In this document: piece after piece, positions 50,496 to 58,914 of the stretch | How positions within the stretch are numbered: position 1 is the first letter of the stretch | How the letters are laid out: each line of letters opens with the position of its first letter | From: Enterococcus_E cecorum_B | GTDB lineage: Bacteria; Bacillota; Bacilli; Lactobacillales; Enterococcaceae | Reading direction: 5' to 3' | Assembly: GCA_946499615.1 (NCBI GenBank) | Contig: CAMMST010000005.1 | Coordinates: forward strand, 1 to 64,000 | DNA length: 64,000 bases | Made by a program: the position numbers and the translations under genes | Notes under the pieces: generated by a model | The model's input: the letters and a program-made list of their open reading frames with translations, nothing else | Told to the model about the DNA's origin: nothing | Database searches by the model: none

Positions 50496-50978
50496 TTATT
50501 CATTAACCAATTCATCTTGATTTTCGGTGTTTGGATGAACAATCAATGGCGGTTGAACCATAACGACTGAATCGAGTACGCGATTACCTTCTTGATTATT
50601 TCCTTCAACAGAAATGGTTACGACATTTTTCATCTTGTCCACCTTGATTACCTCAAAATTAAAGGTCAAAGTTTCATAATGATAAATAGGCTCAATTAAA
50701 TTCATTGAGAAATTCACAATATGTGATCCCGGACCAGGCAAATGCTTAGAAATCGCACTCGCAATAATACCGCTTAACATCACCATAGGCACGATTGGTC
50801 TTTCAAATTCCGTTTGTTGTGCATAGTCATGTTGAATAAACAATGGATTCGCATCATTTGTAAGTCCTAAGTACAGTAAGAGTTGCTGGTCTTCGATAGA
50901 TTCGGTTAATGATAACGAATCGCCCTCTTCTATCTCCTCAATTGTTTTACCAAGCTTTCTAGGTTTACCAATATTCAA
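50496..50978 (-). CDS. MaoC-like hotdog-fold protein, catalytic His apparently replaced
   Basis: A 160-residue protein whose sequence fits the MaoC/R-specific enoyl-CoA hydratase fold: NDANPLFIQHDYA (about residues 41-53), ERPIVPMVMLSGIIAS, LPGPGSHIVNFSMNLIEPIYHYETLTF and VTISVEGNNQEG. Active hydratases carry D-x-N-P-x-H here; the residue after NPL is Phe, and the usual G after IVH is changed too. It may bind acyl groups without hydrating them or use a shifted His. The start is TTG eight bases after GGAGG. It stands between the Bax-inhibitor gene and murC with its own promoter. Confidence 0.75.
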   Translation of the reverse strand: MNIGKPRKLGKTIEEIEEGDSLSLTESIEDQQLLLYLGLTNDANPLFIQHDYAQQTEFERPIVPMVMLSGIIASAISKHLPGPGSHIVNFSMNLIEPIYHYETLTFNFEVIKVDKMKNVVTISVEGNNQEGNRVLDSVVMVQPPLIVHPNTENQDELVNE

Positions 50979-51009
50979 ATTTCATTCCTCCAAATATTTC
51001 ATTACAATT

Positions 51010-51038
51010 ATTTTAATCAAATCTAGAGAAAAGTGCAA
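51010..51038 (-). promoter_or_regulatory. Promoter of the MaoC-like gene
   Basis: Minus strand: -35 TTGCAC, 17-base spacer, -10 TAAAAT, about 30 bases before the TTG start. Confidence 0.65.
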
Positions 51039-51060
51039 GTTTGATACTTGAATTTAAAAT

Positions 51061-51096
51061 AAAAAATACCAGCTCAAAATCAAATTCAAGCTGGTA
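51061..51096 (-). terminator. Terminator of murC
   Basis: Minus strand: TACCAGCTTGA pairs with TTGAGCTGGTA, then TTTTTTA, ten bases after the murC stop. Confidence 0.87.
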
Positions 51097-51106
51097 AAAA
51101 TTTTTC

Positions 51107-52441
51107 TTATAAAACATTTCTAGTTGTTTTGCTTAATAGGTTTTCGTAGGCAATTTCAAATTTTTGTACATCGCCTGCGCCCATAAAGATAATGACGCTA
51201 TCTTCATGATTTAATAAAGGGGACATATTTTCTTCTTTTAAGACTGTTCCACCTTTTTTCACTTTTGCAGATAAGTCTTCAATACTTACTTGACCTGATT
51301 TTTCACGTGCTGAACCAAAGATATCACATAGGTAAACTTCATCAGCTAAATCAAGTGCTTGAGCAAATTCGTCAAGTAAAGCAATTGTACGTGTGAAAGT
51401 ATGTGGTTGGAAGACAGCGACAATTTGCTTATCTGGATATTTTTGACGTGCGCCATCAATCGTAGCTGCAATTTCTGCTGGATGATGCGCATAATCATCC
51501 ACGATTGTCATATCCGCCACTTTCTTCTCACTAAAACGTCTTTTGACACCTGCAAATGATTTTAACTCATCAGCAATTAATTTCATATCAAAACCTTCAA
51601 CAAAACATACTGCAATAACACCTAACGCATTTTTAATATTATGTTCACCAAAAGCAGGAATAGCAAAATGACCAACAAATTCAGTACCATGATACACATC
51701 AAATTGTGAACCAGTCGTTGTGCGTTCAATATTTTTAGCTTGGAAATCATCGGTATCTTTAAGACCATAGTAATAAATTGGTACTTCAGCTTGTAATTTC
51801 CGTAAATAAACATCATCGCCATAAGCAAAAATCGCTTTTTTAACTTGATGAGCTAAACTTTGGAAAGCCGTAAACACATCTTCAATACTTTCATAATAGT
51901 CTGGATGATCAAAATCAATATTCGTCATAATCGCATAATCAGGTGAATAGGCTAAGAAATGACGTCGATATTCACAGGCTTCAAAAACAAAATGAGTCGC
52001 ATCGGGTTCACCATGGCCAGTACCATCACCAATTAAATAGCTTGTAGGTACCACACCAGACATTGCATGGGCAAGTAACCCAGTTGTGCTTGTTTTTCCA
52101 TGAGATCCCGTAATGGCAATACTTGTAAATTGTTCAATAAATTTACCGATAAAATCATGGTAACGAATCACAGTAGCACCAATTTCTTTAGCACGTGCGA
52201 TTTCAGGATGCGTATCAGGAAATGCGTTCCCAGCAATCACAATATATTCTTTTTTTACATTATCAGCGTTGAATGGCAAAATTAAAATGTTTGCTTTTTC
52301 TAAATCACGTTGGGTAAAGAAATATTGCTCCACGTCAGAACCTTGGACATGATAGCCTTTTTGATGAAGAACTAAAGCTAAAGAGCTCATTCCAGAACCT
52401 TTAATCCCAACAAAGTGATAAATTTGATCTTTATTAATCAT
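51107..52441 (-). CDS. murC: UDP-N-acetylmuramate--L-alanine ligase
   Basis: Cytoplasmic Mur ligase (444 residues) that adds the first amino acid of the peptidoglycan stem peptide. The N-terminal UDP-binding motif is YHFVGIKGSGMSSLA (about 7-21), the ATP P-loop is ITGSHGKTSTTGLLA (about 110-124), and FEACEYRRHFL, TNIDFDHPDYY and the C-terminal VDDYAHHPAEI and FQPHTFTRT motifs are present. Full length, with a strong own promoter. Confidence 0.96.
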   Translation of the reverse strand: MINKDQIYHFVGIKGSGMSSLALVLHQKGYHVQGSDVEQYFFTQRDLEKANILILPFNADNVKKEYIVIAGNAFPDTHPEIARAKEIGATVIRYHDFIGKFIEQFTSIAITGSHGKTSTTGLLAHAMSGVVPTSYLIGDGTGHGEPDATHFVFEACEYRRHFLAYSPDYAIMTNIDFDHPDYYESIEDVFTAFQSLAHQVKKAIFAYGDDVYLRKLQAEVPIYYYGLKDTDDFQAKNIERTTTGSQFDVYHGTEFVGHFAIPAFGEHNIKNALGVIAVCFVEGFDMKLIADELKSFAGVKRRFSEKKVADMTIVDDYAHHPAEIAATIDGARQKYPDKQIVAVFQPHTFTRTIALLDEFAQALDLADEVYLCDIFGSAREKSGQVSIEDLSAKVKKGGTVLKEENMSPLLNHEDSVIIFMGAGDVQKFEIAYENLLSKTTRNVL

Positions 52442-52476
52442 TCAGTTGCCTCTTTTCGTATTTTCAATATAGCAAT

Positions 52477-52505
52477 TTTATAATCTTTCACGTGTTTTTT
52501 GTCAA
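52477..52505 (-). promoter_or_regulatory. Promoter of murC
   Basis: Minus strand: consensus -35 TTGACA, 17-base spacer, -10 TATAAA, about 35 bases before the ATG. The rest of the 150-base gap up to the SprT gene shows only a short AAAAAGCTTTTT palindrome. Confidence 0.78.
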
Positions 52506-52593
52506 ATAATTGATATGACAAGGGAAAAGACAATTCATTATCTAACAAAACACATGAAATATCAATTCTTTCCGCAGCACTTTAAAAAGCTTT

Positions 52594-53037
52594 TTAATAG
52601 TCTTTTACTAATTTCAAACGACCAGCACACTTCCCACATGCATATTTACGCACATCCAAACGTCTTATTCGGAAATAATCTTGCTGACAAACTATGCATT
52701 GATAGTGGAATTTTGGCTGTTGTAACCTTGGTGTATAGCGTAATCCACCTACTGCTTGTAATAGCTTTTTAAAGTCTTGATCTGCATGGCGATAACCTTT
52801 GCCTTCTAAATGTAGATGATAATGACACAATTCATGCTTAATGACACCATATAGTATTGCTTTATCTACATTTAACAGTAGAGGATTAATATCAATATGA
52901 TGATCGTTCAAGTGATAGCGTCCGCCTGTTGTTTTCAATCTTTTATTAAATAGCGCGCGATGCAGGAAAGGTCTTTTAAAAAACTCAAGCGAAATTTGTT
53001 GAACAAGTTGCGTTAATTCTTGATTATTCACGCCCAT
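52594..53037 (-). CDS. SprT-like zinc metalloprotease-fold protein
   Basis: Protein of 147 residues in the SprT-like family. The zinc-binding helix is VIKHELCHYHLH (HExxH-type, about residues 66-77), preceded by YHLNDHHIDINPLLL. A C-terminal zinc-ribbon-like part has C-x2-C (CIVC, about 115) and C-x2-C (CGKC, about 134). Relatives are linked to DNA-protein crosslink repair in eukaryotes; the bacterial role is unknown. The most likely ATG lies in the last codons of tex (14-base overlap); there is no strong ribosome site, so it may depend on coupling to tex. Confidence 0.85.
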   Translation of the reverse strand: MGVNNQELTQLVQQISLEFFKRPFLHRALFNKRLKTTGGRYHLNDHHIDINPLLLNVDKAILYGVIKHELCHYHLHLEGKGYRHADQDFKKLLQAVGGLRYTPRLQQPKFHYQCIVCQQDYFRIRRLDVRKYACGKCAGRLKLVKDY

Positions 53038-55192
53038 CACTCGCAAGCATAGACAAGCCGATACGACCTTTTTGTGTATCAACACTGGTAATCCATACTT
53101 GAACAATATCTCCTACTGCAACGACTTCACTTGGATGTTTAACAAAACGATCACTTAGTTTAGAAATATGCACTAAGCCATCTTGTTTCACACCAATATC
53201 GACAAATGCTCCAAAATCTATCACATTGCGCACAGTCCCTTGAAGCTTCATCCCAACTTTTAAATCCTCAATTGATAACACATCCGAACGTAAAATAGGC
53301 GCTGGCATATCTTCCCGTAAATCGCGGCCTGGTTTAAGCAAGGAATCTATAATATCCTGTAAGGTTTCACGACCAATGGCTAATTTTTCCGATAATTGTT
53401 TGATATCTATTTTTTGTAATTGGCTCTTTGCTTCCGGTGTATCAAGCATAGTAAGATTAATATTCAAAGCATCAAGCAAATCCTTAGTTGCCTGGTAGCT
53501 TTCTGGGTGAATGGGTGTATTATCAAGAATATTTTTCCCATTTGGAATACGTAAAAATCCAATTGCTTGTTCAAAAGCTTTAGGACCCAAACGTGGCACT
53601 TTCTTCAATTGATTTCTTTGACTAAATGCGCCATTTTCTTCCCGATAATTGACAATATTTTGTGCGGTTGTCTTATTTAGACCAGCGATTCTTGCAAGCA
53701 ATTGGCTAGAAGCGGTATTGACATTGACACCGACTTGGTTAACGACGGTCTCAACTACAAAGTCTAATTGCTGTGCTAGTTGTTTTTGGGATACATCATG
53801 CTGATATTGACCAACTCCCACCGCCTTGGGATCGATTTTCACCAATTCTGCTAATGGATCTTGTAAACGACGACCAATACTTACAGCACTTCTTTGCTCG
53901 ACTTGTAAATCTGGAAATTCTGCTCGGGCAACTTCACTGGCTGAATAAACGGAAGCCCCTGCTTCATTTACGATGATGTAATAGACTTTACGATTGATTT
54001 TTTTCAATTGCTCGGCAACAAATTGTTCAGATTCTCTGGAGGCTGTTCCATTTCCGATAGCGACCATTTCCACCTGATAATCCTCAATCAATTGAATGAA
54101 CTTTTTAGCCGCTTCTTTTAATTGCTTTTCTGAGCCCATCGTAGCATAAATCACATCAATAGCTAAGAGCTTACCAGTTGGGTCCATAATGGCTAATTTA
54201 CAACCGGTTCTGTAAGCAGGGTCAAATCCCATGACAACTTTTCCTTTTAATGGCGATTGTAGTAATAGGTTTCTAAGGTTTTCCCCAAAGACTTCAATCG
54301 CTTGTTCATCTGCTTTTTCTGTTAATTCATTGCGTATTTCCCGTTCAATAGCAGGCTGAATAAAACGCTTATAGGCATCTTCATAAGCAGTGGTTAATTT
54401 TTCAACAACCAATTCATTGGCCTTTTTCGGAATAATATGTTTAGCCAGATATTCATGGATTTTATTTGTATCTACTTCTAGATTAACTTTTAAGACGCCT
54501 TCTTTTTCACCACGATTGGTAGCTAAAATACGATGTGAAACCATGGATTTGATTGGTTGCGTGAATTCATAATAAATTTCATACACTTTTCTTTCATCTA
54601 ATGACTCATCTTTTACTTGGCATGTATATTGACCATTTTTATAGGTGAAGTTGCGAATCCATTCACGGTATTTTGGCTCATCTGAAATTTTTTCTGCCAA
54701 GATTTCATGAACACCACTCCACACATCATCTAGCGTAGGGACTGCTTCATTTATACTTAATTGCGCCATCTTTTCCAAAACAGCCTGATCTTGATTTTGA
54801 AATACTGCCTCTGCTAATGGTTCCAACCCATTTTCTTTAGCAATTGTCGCCTTTGTTCTTTTCTTTTGTTTGTAAGGACGATATAAGTCTTCTAGTTTTT
54901 GTAAAACGTTAGCCGCTAATATTTCTGCACGTAAATCTTCCGTTAATTTACCTTGATTAGAAATGTTTTCAATAATTTCTTCTTTACGTTTTTGCAGATT
55001 TTCTAAATATTGATAGCGGTCTTGAATATTTTTGATTTGCACTTCATCCAGACTACCCGTTTTTTCTTTTCGATAGCGCGCGATAAAAGGAATGGTCGCC
55101 CCATCTGCCAATAAATTTAAAACAGCTTCAATCTGTACCTTAGTAATTGGTGCAAGTTCTGTCACTAATTGTTGAATAATATATTGCTCCAT
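53024..55192 (-). CDS. tex: Tex-family RNA-binding transcription accessory protein
   Basis: Large cytoplasmic nucleic-acid-binding protein (722 residues), the bacterial relative of eukaryotic Spt6. In order: an N-terminal helical region (FIARYRKEKTGSLDE, about 35), a YqgF/RuvC-like nuclease-fold domain (VVMGFDPAYRTGCKLAI, about 320), helix-hairpin-helix repeats (ASSQLLARIAGLNKTTAQNIV, about 495, and KKVPRLGPKAFEQAIGFLRI), and a C-terminal S1 domain (GMKLQGTVRNVIDFGAFVDIGV, about 640). Full length. Confidence 0.95.
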   Translation of the reverse strand: MEQYIIQQLVTELAPITKVQIEAVLNLLADGATIPFIARYRKEKTGSLDEVQIKNIQDRYQYLENLQKRKEEIIENISNQGKLTEDLRAEILAANVLQKLEDLYRPYKQKKRTKATIAKENGLEPLAEAVFQNQDQAVLEKMAQLSINEAVPTLDDVWSGVHEILAEKISDEPKYREWIRNFTYKNGQYTCQVKDESLDERKVYEIYYEFTQPIKSMVSHRILATNRGEKEGVLKVNLEVDTNKIHEYLAKHIIPKKANELVVEKLTTAYEDAYKRFIQPAIEREIRNELTEKADEQAIEVFGENLRNLLLQSPLKGKVVMGFDPAYRTGCKLAIMDPTGKLLAIDVIYATMGSEKQLKEAAKKFIQLIEDYQVEMVAIGNGTASRESEQFVAEQLKKINRKVYYIIVNEAGASVYSASEVARAEFPDLQVEQRSAVSIGRRLQDPLAELVKIDPKAVGVGQYQHDVSQKQLAQQLDFVVETVVNQVGVNVNTASSQLLARIAGLNKTTAQNIVNYREENGAFSQRNQLKKVPRLGPKAFEQAIGFLRIPNGKNILDNTPIHPESYQATKDLLDALNINLTMLDTPEAKSQLQKIDIKQLSEKLAIGRETLQDIIDSLLKPGRDLREDMPAPILRSDVLSIEDLKVGMKLQGTVRNVIDFGAFVDIGVKQDGLVHISKLSDRFVKHPSEVVAVGDIVQVWITSVDTQKGRIGLSMLASDGRE

Positions 55193-55216
55193 TTTTATAC
55201 TCCTTTAATATCGTTT

Positions 55217-55256
55217 TAAATAAAAAGAGTGAACCACAAAACTGTGCTCACTCTTG
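55217..55256 (-). terminator. Terminator of the ftsW-to-VOC operon
   Basis: Minus strand: AAGAGTGA..CACA pairs with TGTGG..TCACTCTT, then TTTATTT. It follows the VOC gene and precedes tex. Confidence 0.82.
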
Positions 55257-55276
55257 AAAGGATTAGCAAGCGCAAA

Positions 55277-55651
55277 TTAATTGCCAGTGACTGCAAAATA
55301 ATTGCCTTCTAAATCGACAAAATTAAAGATATAACGATTTTCATCTAGTTGCATTAATTGTCCGACTTCCACCTGATTTTCTTGCATCTTTTGATATAAT
55401 TTTACAATATCTTCTGCAAAAAACATAATTTGCGGTGCATTTGTATTCACTTGATGCGCATGTTCTTCCACAAATTGGCGATCATACAAACTGAAGGTCA
55501 ATGGACTATCCTTGCAAGGTGTAATTTCAGCAACTAAACTGCCATCCATTTCTTCAATTGTCAAAATCTCAAAGCCAACTGACTGCCAAAAATCTGCAGC
55601 CTTTTTCACATCAGAAACATACAAAACAAATTGTGCTTGATTGGTAAACAT
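55277..55651 (-). CDS. VOC (glyoxalase/bleomycin-resistance fold) protein
   Basis: A 124-residue protein with two beta-alpha-beta-beta-beta modules of the vicinal-oxygen-chelate fold: FVLYVSDVKKAADFWQSVGFEI (about 8-29) and IMFFAEDIVKLYQKM...FNFVDLEGNYFAVTG (about 74-124). The substrate is unknown; such proteins include dioxygenases, isomerases and antibiotic-binding proteins. Two bases separate it from the upstream gene, so it is the last gene of the long operon. Confidence 0.85.
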   Translation of the reverse strand: MFTNQAQFVLYVSDVKKAADFWQSVGFEILTIEEMDGSLVAEITPCKDSPLTFSLYDRQFVEEHAHQVNTNAPQIMFFAEDIVKLYQKMQENQVEVGQLMQLDENRYIFNFVDLEGNYFAVTGN

Positions 55652-55653
55652 TA

Positions 55654-56055
55654 TTACTCTCCTTGTTGTCTGTCACTTTCAAACTCAGAATTAAATTCAA
55701 GGTTGATACCAGGTTCATCAGTGATAATTTCTGTTACTTCATAAGTTAAACGTCGTAAAACATCAAATATTGGTTCAACTAATTCTTCAGATTCCTCATG
55801 CGATAAATCATCAGGAGATGTAATTTTACGATCTTTAATATGATTAACCTGACGAATTTGACCTGAAATTTTAAATGAACCTAGCACAAGTTTATATTGC
55901 ACTTGAGCACCTAATAGCGTATTATTTTCTGTAAATTCTGGGTTGTTAGCTGCTAGTGGAACAAAAGCAACTTGGATTTGTGTTTGTTCTCCTTCTTCTA
56001 CATTATTATCAAAGTGGTAAGCATCCACAATCGGTAATTCTCTCATAATTTCCAT
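55654..56055 (-). CDS. DUF1149 family protein
   Basis: A 133-residue acidic cytoplasmic protein of the DUF1149 family found mainly in Lactobacillales, which has a SecB-like fold. Recognisable features: an N-terminal MELxREF-like MEIMRELPIVDAYHFD, VAFVPLAANNPEF, and a central KLVLGSFKISGQIRQVNHIKDR with LVEPIFDVLRRLTYEVTEI. Function unknown. The ATG follows GAGGAATCAAA. Confidence 0.78.
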   Translation of the reverse strand: MEIMRELPIVDAYHFDNNVEEGEQTQIQVAFVPLAANNPEFTENNTLLGAQVQYKLVLGSFKISGQIRQVNHIKDRKITSPDDLSHEESEELVEPIFDVLRRLTYEVTEIITDEPGINLEFNSEFESDRQQGE

Positions 56056-56064
56056 TTTGATTCC

Positions 56065-57081
56065 TCATTTCTGATTTTTTAAGTAAGTCAGTGCCTCATT
56101 AAAGGTAGCAACAGGCACAATCTTCATCTTTGTATGAATTTGTTTTGCTACTTTTTTGGCGATTTTTTCATTGTCATCTTCTTTTTGTTGATCTTTTGGT
56201 ACGAAGAAAAGTTCAACACCAGCCTTATCAGCACTCACTATTTTTTTATCTATACCACCAATTTGGCCAACATTGCCGAGCTCATCCATCGTACCAGTGC
56301 CGGCGATTTTTTGACCATGGCGAATATTATCTTTGGTTAATTGTTCATAAATTTCGAGCGTAAACATTAAACCTGCAGAAGGTCCACCAAACCCTTCTGC
56401 GTCAAATGCGACTTTTTGACTTGTTTTCAAATCAATGGCACTACCAATAATAATTCCTAACTTCGCTTGATTTTGCGCATCTTTCATTAACGTGATGTCC
56501 ATAGTTAATGTTTTATTTCCTCTTTTAACAGTTAGTTTTAGTTGATTGCCAGGTTTTTCGTTCTTTAAAACTTGAAATAAAGTAAGACTGTTTTCAAGTT
56601 TTTGACCATTGACATGAGTGATGATATCGCCCACTTTTAATTGTTTCTTTGCTTTTGACCCATCCACGAAATCTAAAACATATAACCCATTAAATTGGAT
56701 GGTCGCTTTTTCGTTGGCAGCTTTAAAGGCATTATATACCGCCATTTGTTGGGCATTCTCAAAATAATAGTTTTGTAAAAAATCATAGCTTTCTTGATTC
56801 GTTGAGCCACCCAGCACTTGTTCATAAGACATCACATCCCAATACGGTTCAAAGTGTGCTCTGAGCAATTGATAGCAGCTAGCTTGTTGGAAAGTCACAT
56901 AAGTCAGCGAAAATGAACCTTTTTCTTTATCTTTATGATTATTAATTTTGACTAGCGTACTCAAATCTACAATGCCACCCGGTTTTTCCACATAACGATT
57001 GACAGGATAAAAGAAGAAAGCCAACAAAAGAATTAGAAAAACGAGAATGCCGGCAATCTTTTTCAATCTTTTAGCTTTCAT
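56065..57081 (-). CDS. sepM: SepM-like membrane PDZ/Lon-domain serine protease
   Basis: Membrane-anchored protease of 338 residues. One N-terminal membrane helix (about 8-26) is followed by an extracellular part with a PDZ domain (GLYVLDFVDGSKAKKQLKVGDIITHVNG, about 130-160) and a Lon-type catalytic domain with the Ser in GGPSAGLMF (about 232) and the Lys in GGIDKKIVSADKAG (about 276). In streptococci SepM trims competence peptide; Bacillus YlbL acts in DNA-damage recovery. The ATG (MKAKRL) follows GGAGGAAAC. It overlaps coaD by 11 bases. Confidence 0.88.
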   Translation of the reverse strand: MKAKRLKKIAGILVFLILLLAFFFYPVNRYVEKPGGIVDLSTLVKINNHKDKEKGSFSLTYVTFQQASCYQLLRAHFEPYWDVMSYEQVLGGSTNQESYDFLQNYYFENAQQMAVYNAFKAANEKATIQFNGLYVLDFVDGSKAKKQLKVGDIITHVNGQKLENSLTLFQVLKNEKPGNQLKLTVKRGNKTLTMDITLMKDAQNQAKLGIIIGSAIDLKTSQKVAFDAEGFGGPSAGLMFTLEIYEQLTKDNIRHGQKIAGTGTMDELGNVGQIGGIDKKIVSADKAGVELFFVPKDQQKEDDNEKIAKKVAKQIHTKMKIVPVATFNEALTYLKNQK

Positions 57082-57562
57082 TTTGTTTCCTCCGAATCGC
57101 CTCATCAATATTTTTAGGTAAATAATCAGAGACATCGCCACCAAAATAAACGACTTCTTTAATTAAACTAGAGCTGATATGGGTGTACTTAGACTTTGCT
57201 AAAAAGAAAACTGTTTCAATTGTATCATCCAGATGATAGTTCATTTCCATGATTTCACGTTCATATTCATAATCTTTCATATTACGAATGCCACGTACCA
57301 GATATTTTGCTCCTAATTCCTGAGAAATATTAACAGTTAAATCAGCCTGTTTAGCAATAACTCGTACGTTTGGAAGATAGGCGCATGCTTCACGAATTAA
57401 TTCAACCTTTTCTTCGATTGTAAAAAAAGATTGTTTTGAAGTATTCGTAAATATACCCACAATCACTTCATCAAATAAATGACTTGCCCTTTCAATTGTA
57501 TCCAGGTGTCCTAATGTTAATGGATCAAAACTACCTGGAAACAAGGCAATTTTCTTAGTCAT
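57071..57562 (-). CDS. coaD: Phosphopantetheine adenylyltransferase
   Basis: Coenzyme A synthesis enzyme (163 residues) joining ATP and phosphopantetheine. The nucleotidyltransferase motif ALFPGSFDPLTLGHLD (about 6-21) holds the T/HxGH-type site; VRGIRNMKDYEYE (about 90-102) and YTHISSSLIKEVVYFGGDVSDYLP follow. The ATG sits inside the end of rsmD (8-base overlap) with only a weak GGA, so translation is probably coupled. RsmD-CoaD pairing is widespread. Confidence 0.95.
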   Translation of the reverse strand: MTKKIALFPGSFDPLTLGHLDTIERASHLFDEVIVGIFTNTSKQSFFTIEEKVELIREACAYLPNVRVIAKQADLTVNISQELGAKYLVRGIRNMKDYEYEREIMEMNYHLDDTIETVFFLAKSKYTHISSSLIKEVVYFGGDVSDYLPKNIDEAIRRKQNES

Positions 57563-58118
57563 GATTATTGTCCATTTCAAAAATAGTTACTTTACAAATG
57601 CCATAACTTTGTTTACGAACTTGTTTTAGTTGACCAATTTCATCGGCTAATTCAACCTGATGATCCGTTTCGCAAACGATTGTGGCATTCTCACTTAAAA
57701 GCGCATATTCTTGAAGCCTTTCTAATTGTTTTTCAATTTCTTGTTTTGCATAAGGTGGATCTAAAAAAACATAATCAAATTGAAGTCCTTCTTGTCTAAA
57801 ACGTTCAATCGCTTTATTGGCATCAGCTTTAATCACCGAAAATAATTCTGTTTCTTTCGTGAGGGCAATATTTTCTTTAATAATTTTGATTGCTGAAAAA
57901 TTTCGATCCACACAATAAGCATGTGAACACCCTCGAGAGATTGCCTCAATCGCTAATGCACCACTGCCAGAAAATAAATCTAAAACGACGCCCCCTTCAA
58001 AGTATGGTCCAATCATATTAAACATGGATTCTTTTACTTTGTCGGTAGTTGGTCGAGTATTATCACCACTCAAACTTTTTAATCTTCTTGAGCGGTATTT
58101 TCCAGAAATAACTCGCAT
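57555..58118 (-). CDS. rsmD: 16S rRNA guanine966-N2-methyltransferase
   Basis: SAM-dependent rRNA methyltransferase (187 residues). N-terminal MRVISGKYRSRRL and RPTTDKVKESMFN (about 22-34) are family hallmarks. The SAM site is VVLDLFSGSGALAIEAISRG (about 44-63) and the catalytic motif is YVFLDPPYAK (about 115-124). It is followed by coaD with overlap. Confidence 0.94.
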   Translation of the reverse strand: MRVISGKYRSRRLKSLSGDNTRPTTDKVKESMFNMIGPYFEGGVVLDLFSGSGALAIEAISRGCSHAYCVDRNFSAIKIIKENIALTKETELFSVIKADANKAIERFRQEGLQFDYVFLDPPYAKQEIEKQLERLQEYALLSENATIVCETDHQVELADEIGQLKQVRKQSYGICKVTIFEMDNNHD

Positions 58119-58126
58119 AACTCCCC

Positions 58127-58474
58127 CTAAAACACCTCATCTGCTAAACGAATGGTTGTATTTAACTCTTCTACTTCATAACCATCGTCATCGACTTGAT
58201 ACGCTTTTTTGGTACCAATTCGTTCGGCAAAATTCATTTCAATATCCGGACGATAAGAAGGTTCAACATGACGTACAAAATGTAGCTTCTCAATTCTTTT
58301 TATCACTTCTTCTACCTTCTCTTCGTTTACATAAAGACAAACATATTTTGATTTTTTAGAAATATAATGAACTAACCCAAAACGTTTTAAGCTTTTTAAT
58401 TGTCTAAGTGAGTAAACCCAGACAATAATCCCCCGTCTTTTGGTTATTTCAAATGCTGATTCATTCTCAGACAT
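58127..58474 (-). CDS. ylbG: YlbG family (DUF2129) protein
   Basis: A 115-residue cytoplasmic protein. The conserved core is RRGIIVWVYSLRQLKSLKRFGLVHYISKKSKYVCLYVN (about 13-50), then HFVRHVEPSYRPDIEMNF. The C-terminal 30 residues are acidic and extend beyond the roughly 90-residue Bacillus protein. The ATG follows GGAGGAAG; longer frames upstream lie within ylbF. Function unknown; the ylbF-ylbG-rsmD-coaD order is conserved. Confidence 0.87.
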   Translation of the reverse strand: MSENESAFEITKRRGIIVWVYSLRQLKSLKRFGLVHYISKKSKYVCLYVNEEKVEEVIKRIEKLHFVRHVEPSYRPDIEMNFAERIGTKKAYQVDDDGYEVEELNTTIRLADEVF

Positions 58475-58895
58475 GACAACTTCCTCCACAACCATGATGA
58501 TTTTGACGAATAAAAAATGGATTCCCTGCGTCAACTTTGATATCATCAGAAATAACTGTACTCATTTCAACACAAATCTCGTCTAAAATACCTTGTAAAG
58601 CCGTTTCTGACTGACGAAAAGCAATCATTTGCGGCTGCATATCCATCTTACGCTTCGCACGTTGTAATTCACGCCGGATTTGTTTAAATTCTGGCAGATA
58701 AGCGCCAAAACGTTCTACTTCCTCAAAATGAGTTTTTTTATGCTGAAAATCAAGAATATCCTTTTGCAAATCATTATCGCAATTTACGGCATCTTGTGCT
58801 TTGATATATTGATGAAAGGTATCCGAATGTACAATATTAGCGAGTAATTCATCGACTTTTTCATCTAATGCGATTAATTCCTCATTAATAATCAC
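58467..58895 (-). CDS. ylbF: YlbF/RicF-family protein of the Y complex
   Basis: Helical protein of 142 residues (YlbF/YmcA family). With YmcA and YaaT it forms the Ric or Y complex, which in Bacillus assists RNase Y-dependent mRNA maturation and carries [4Fe-4S] clusters. The core has SDTFHQYIKAQDAVNCDNDLQKDILDFQ (about 23-50). The tail HHGCGGSCHV offers Cys and His ligands. I take the GTG seven bases after GGGGGA as the start; an ATG ten codons upstream overlaps the previous gene and lacks a ribosome site. Confidence 0.85.
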   Translation of the reverse strand: MIINEELIALDEKVDELLANIVHSDTFHQYIKAQDAVNCDNDLQKDILDFQHKKTHFEEVERFGAYLPEFKQIRRELQRAKRKMDMQPQMIAFRQSETALQGILDEICVEMSTVISDDIKVDAGNPFFIRQNHHGCGGSCHV

Positions 58896-58914
58896 ACAAA
58901 TTTCCCCCTTTATT

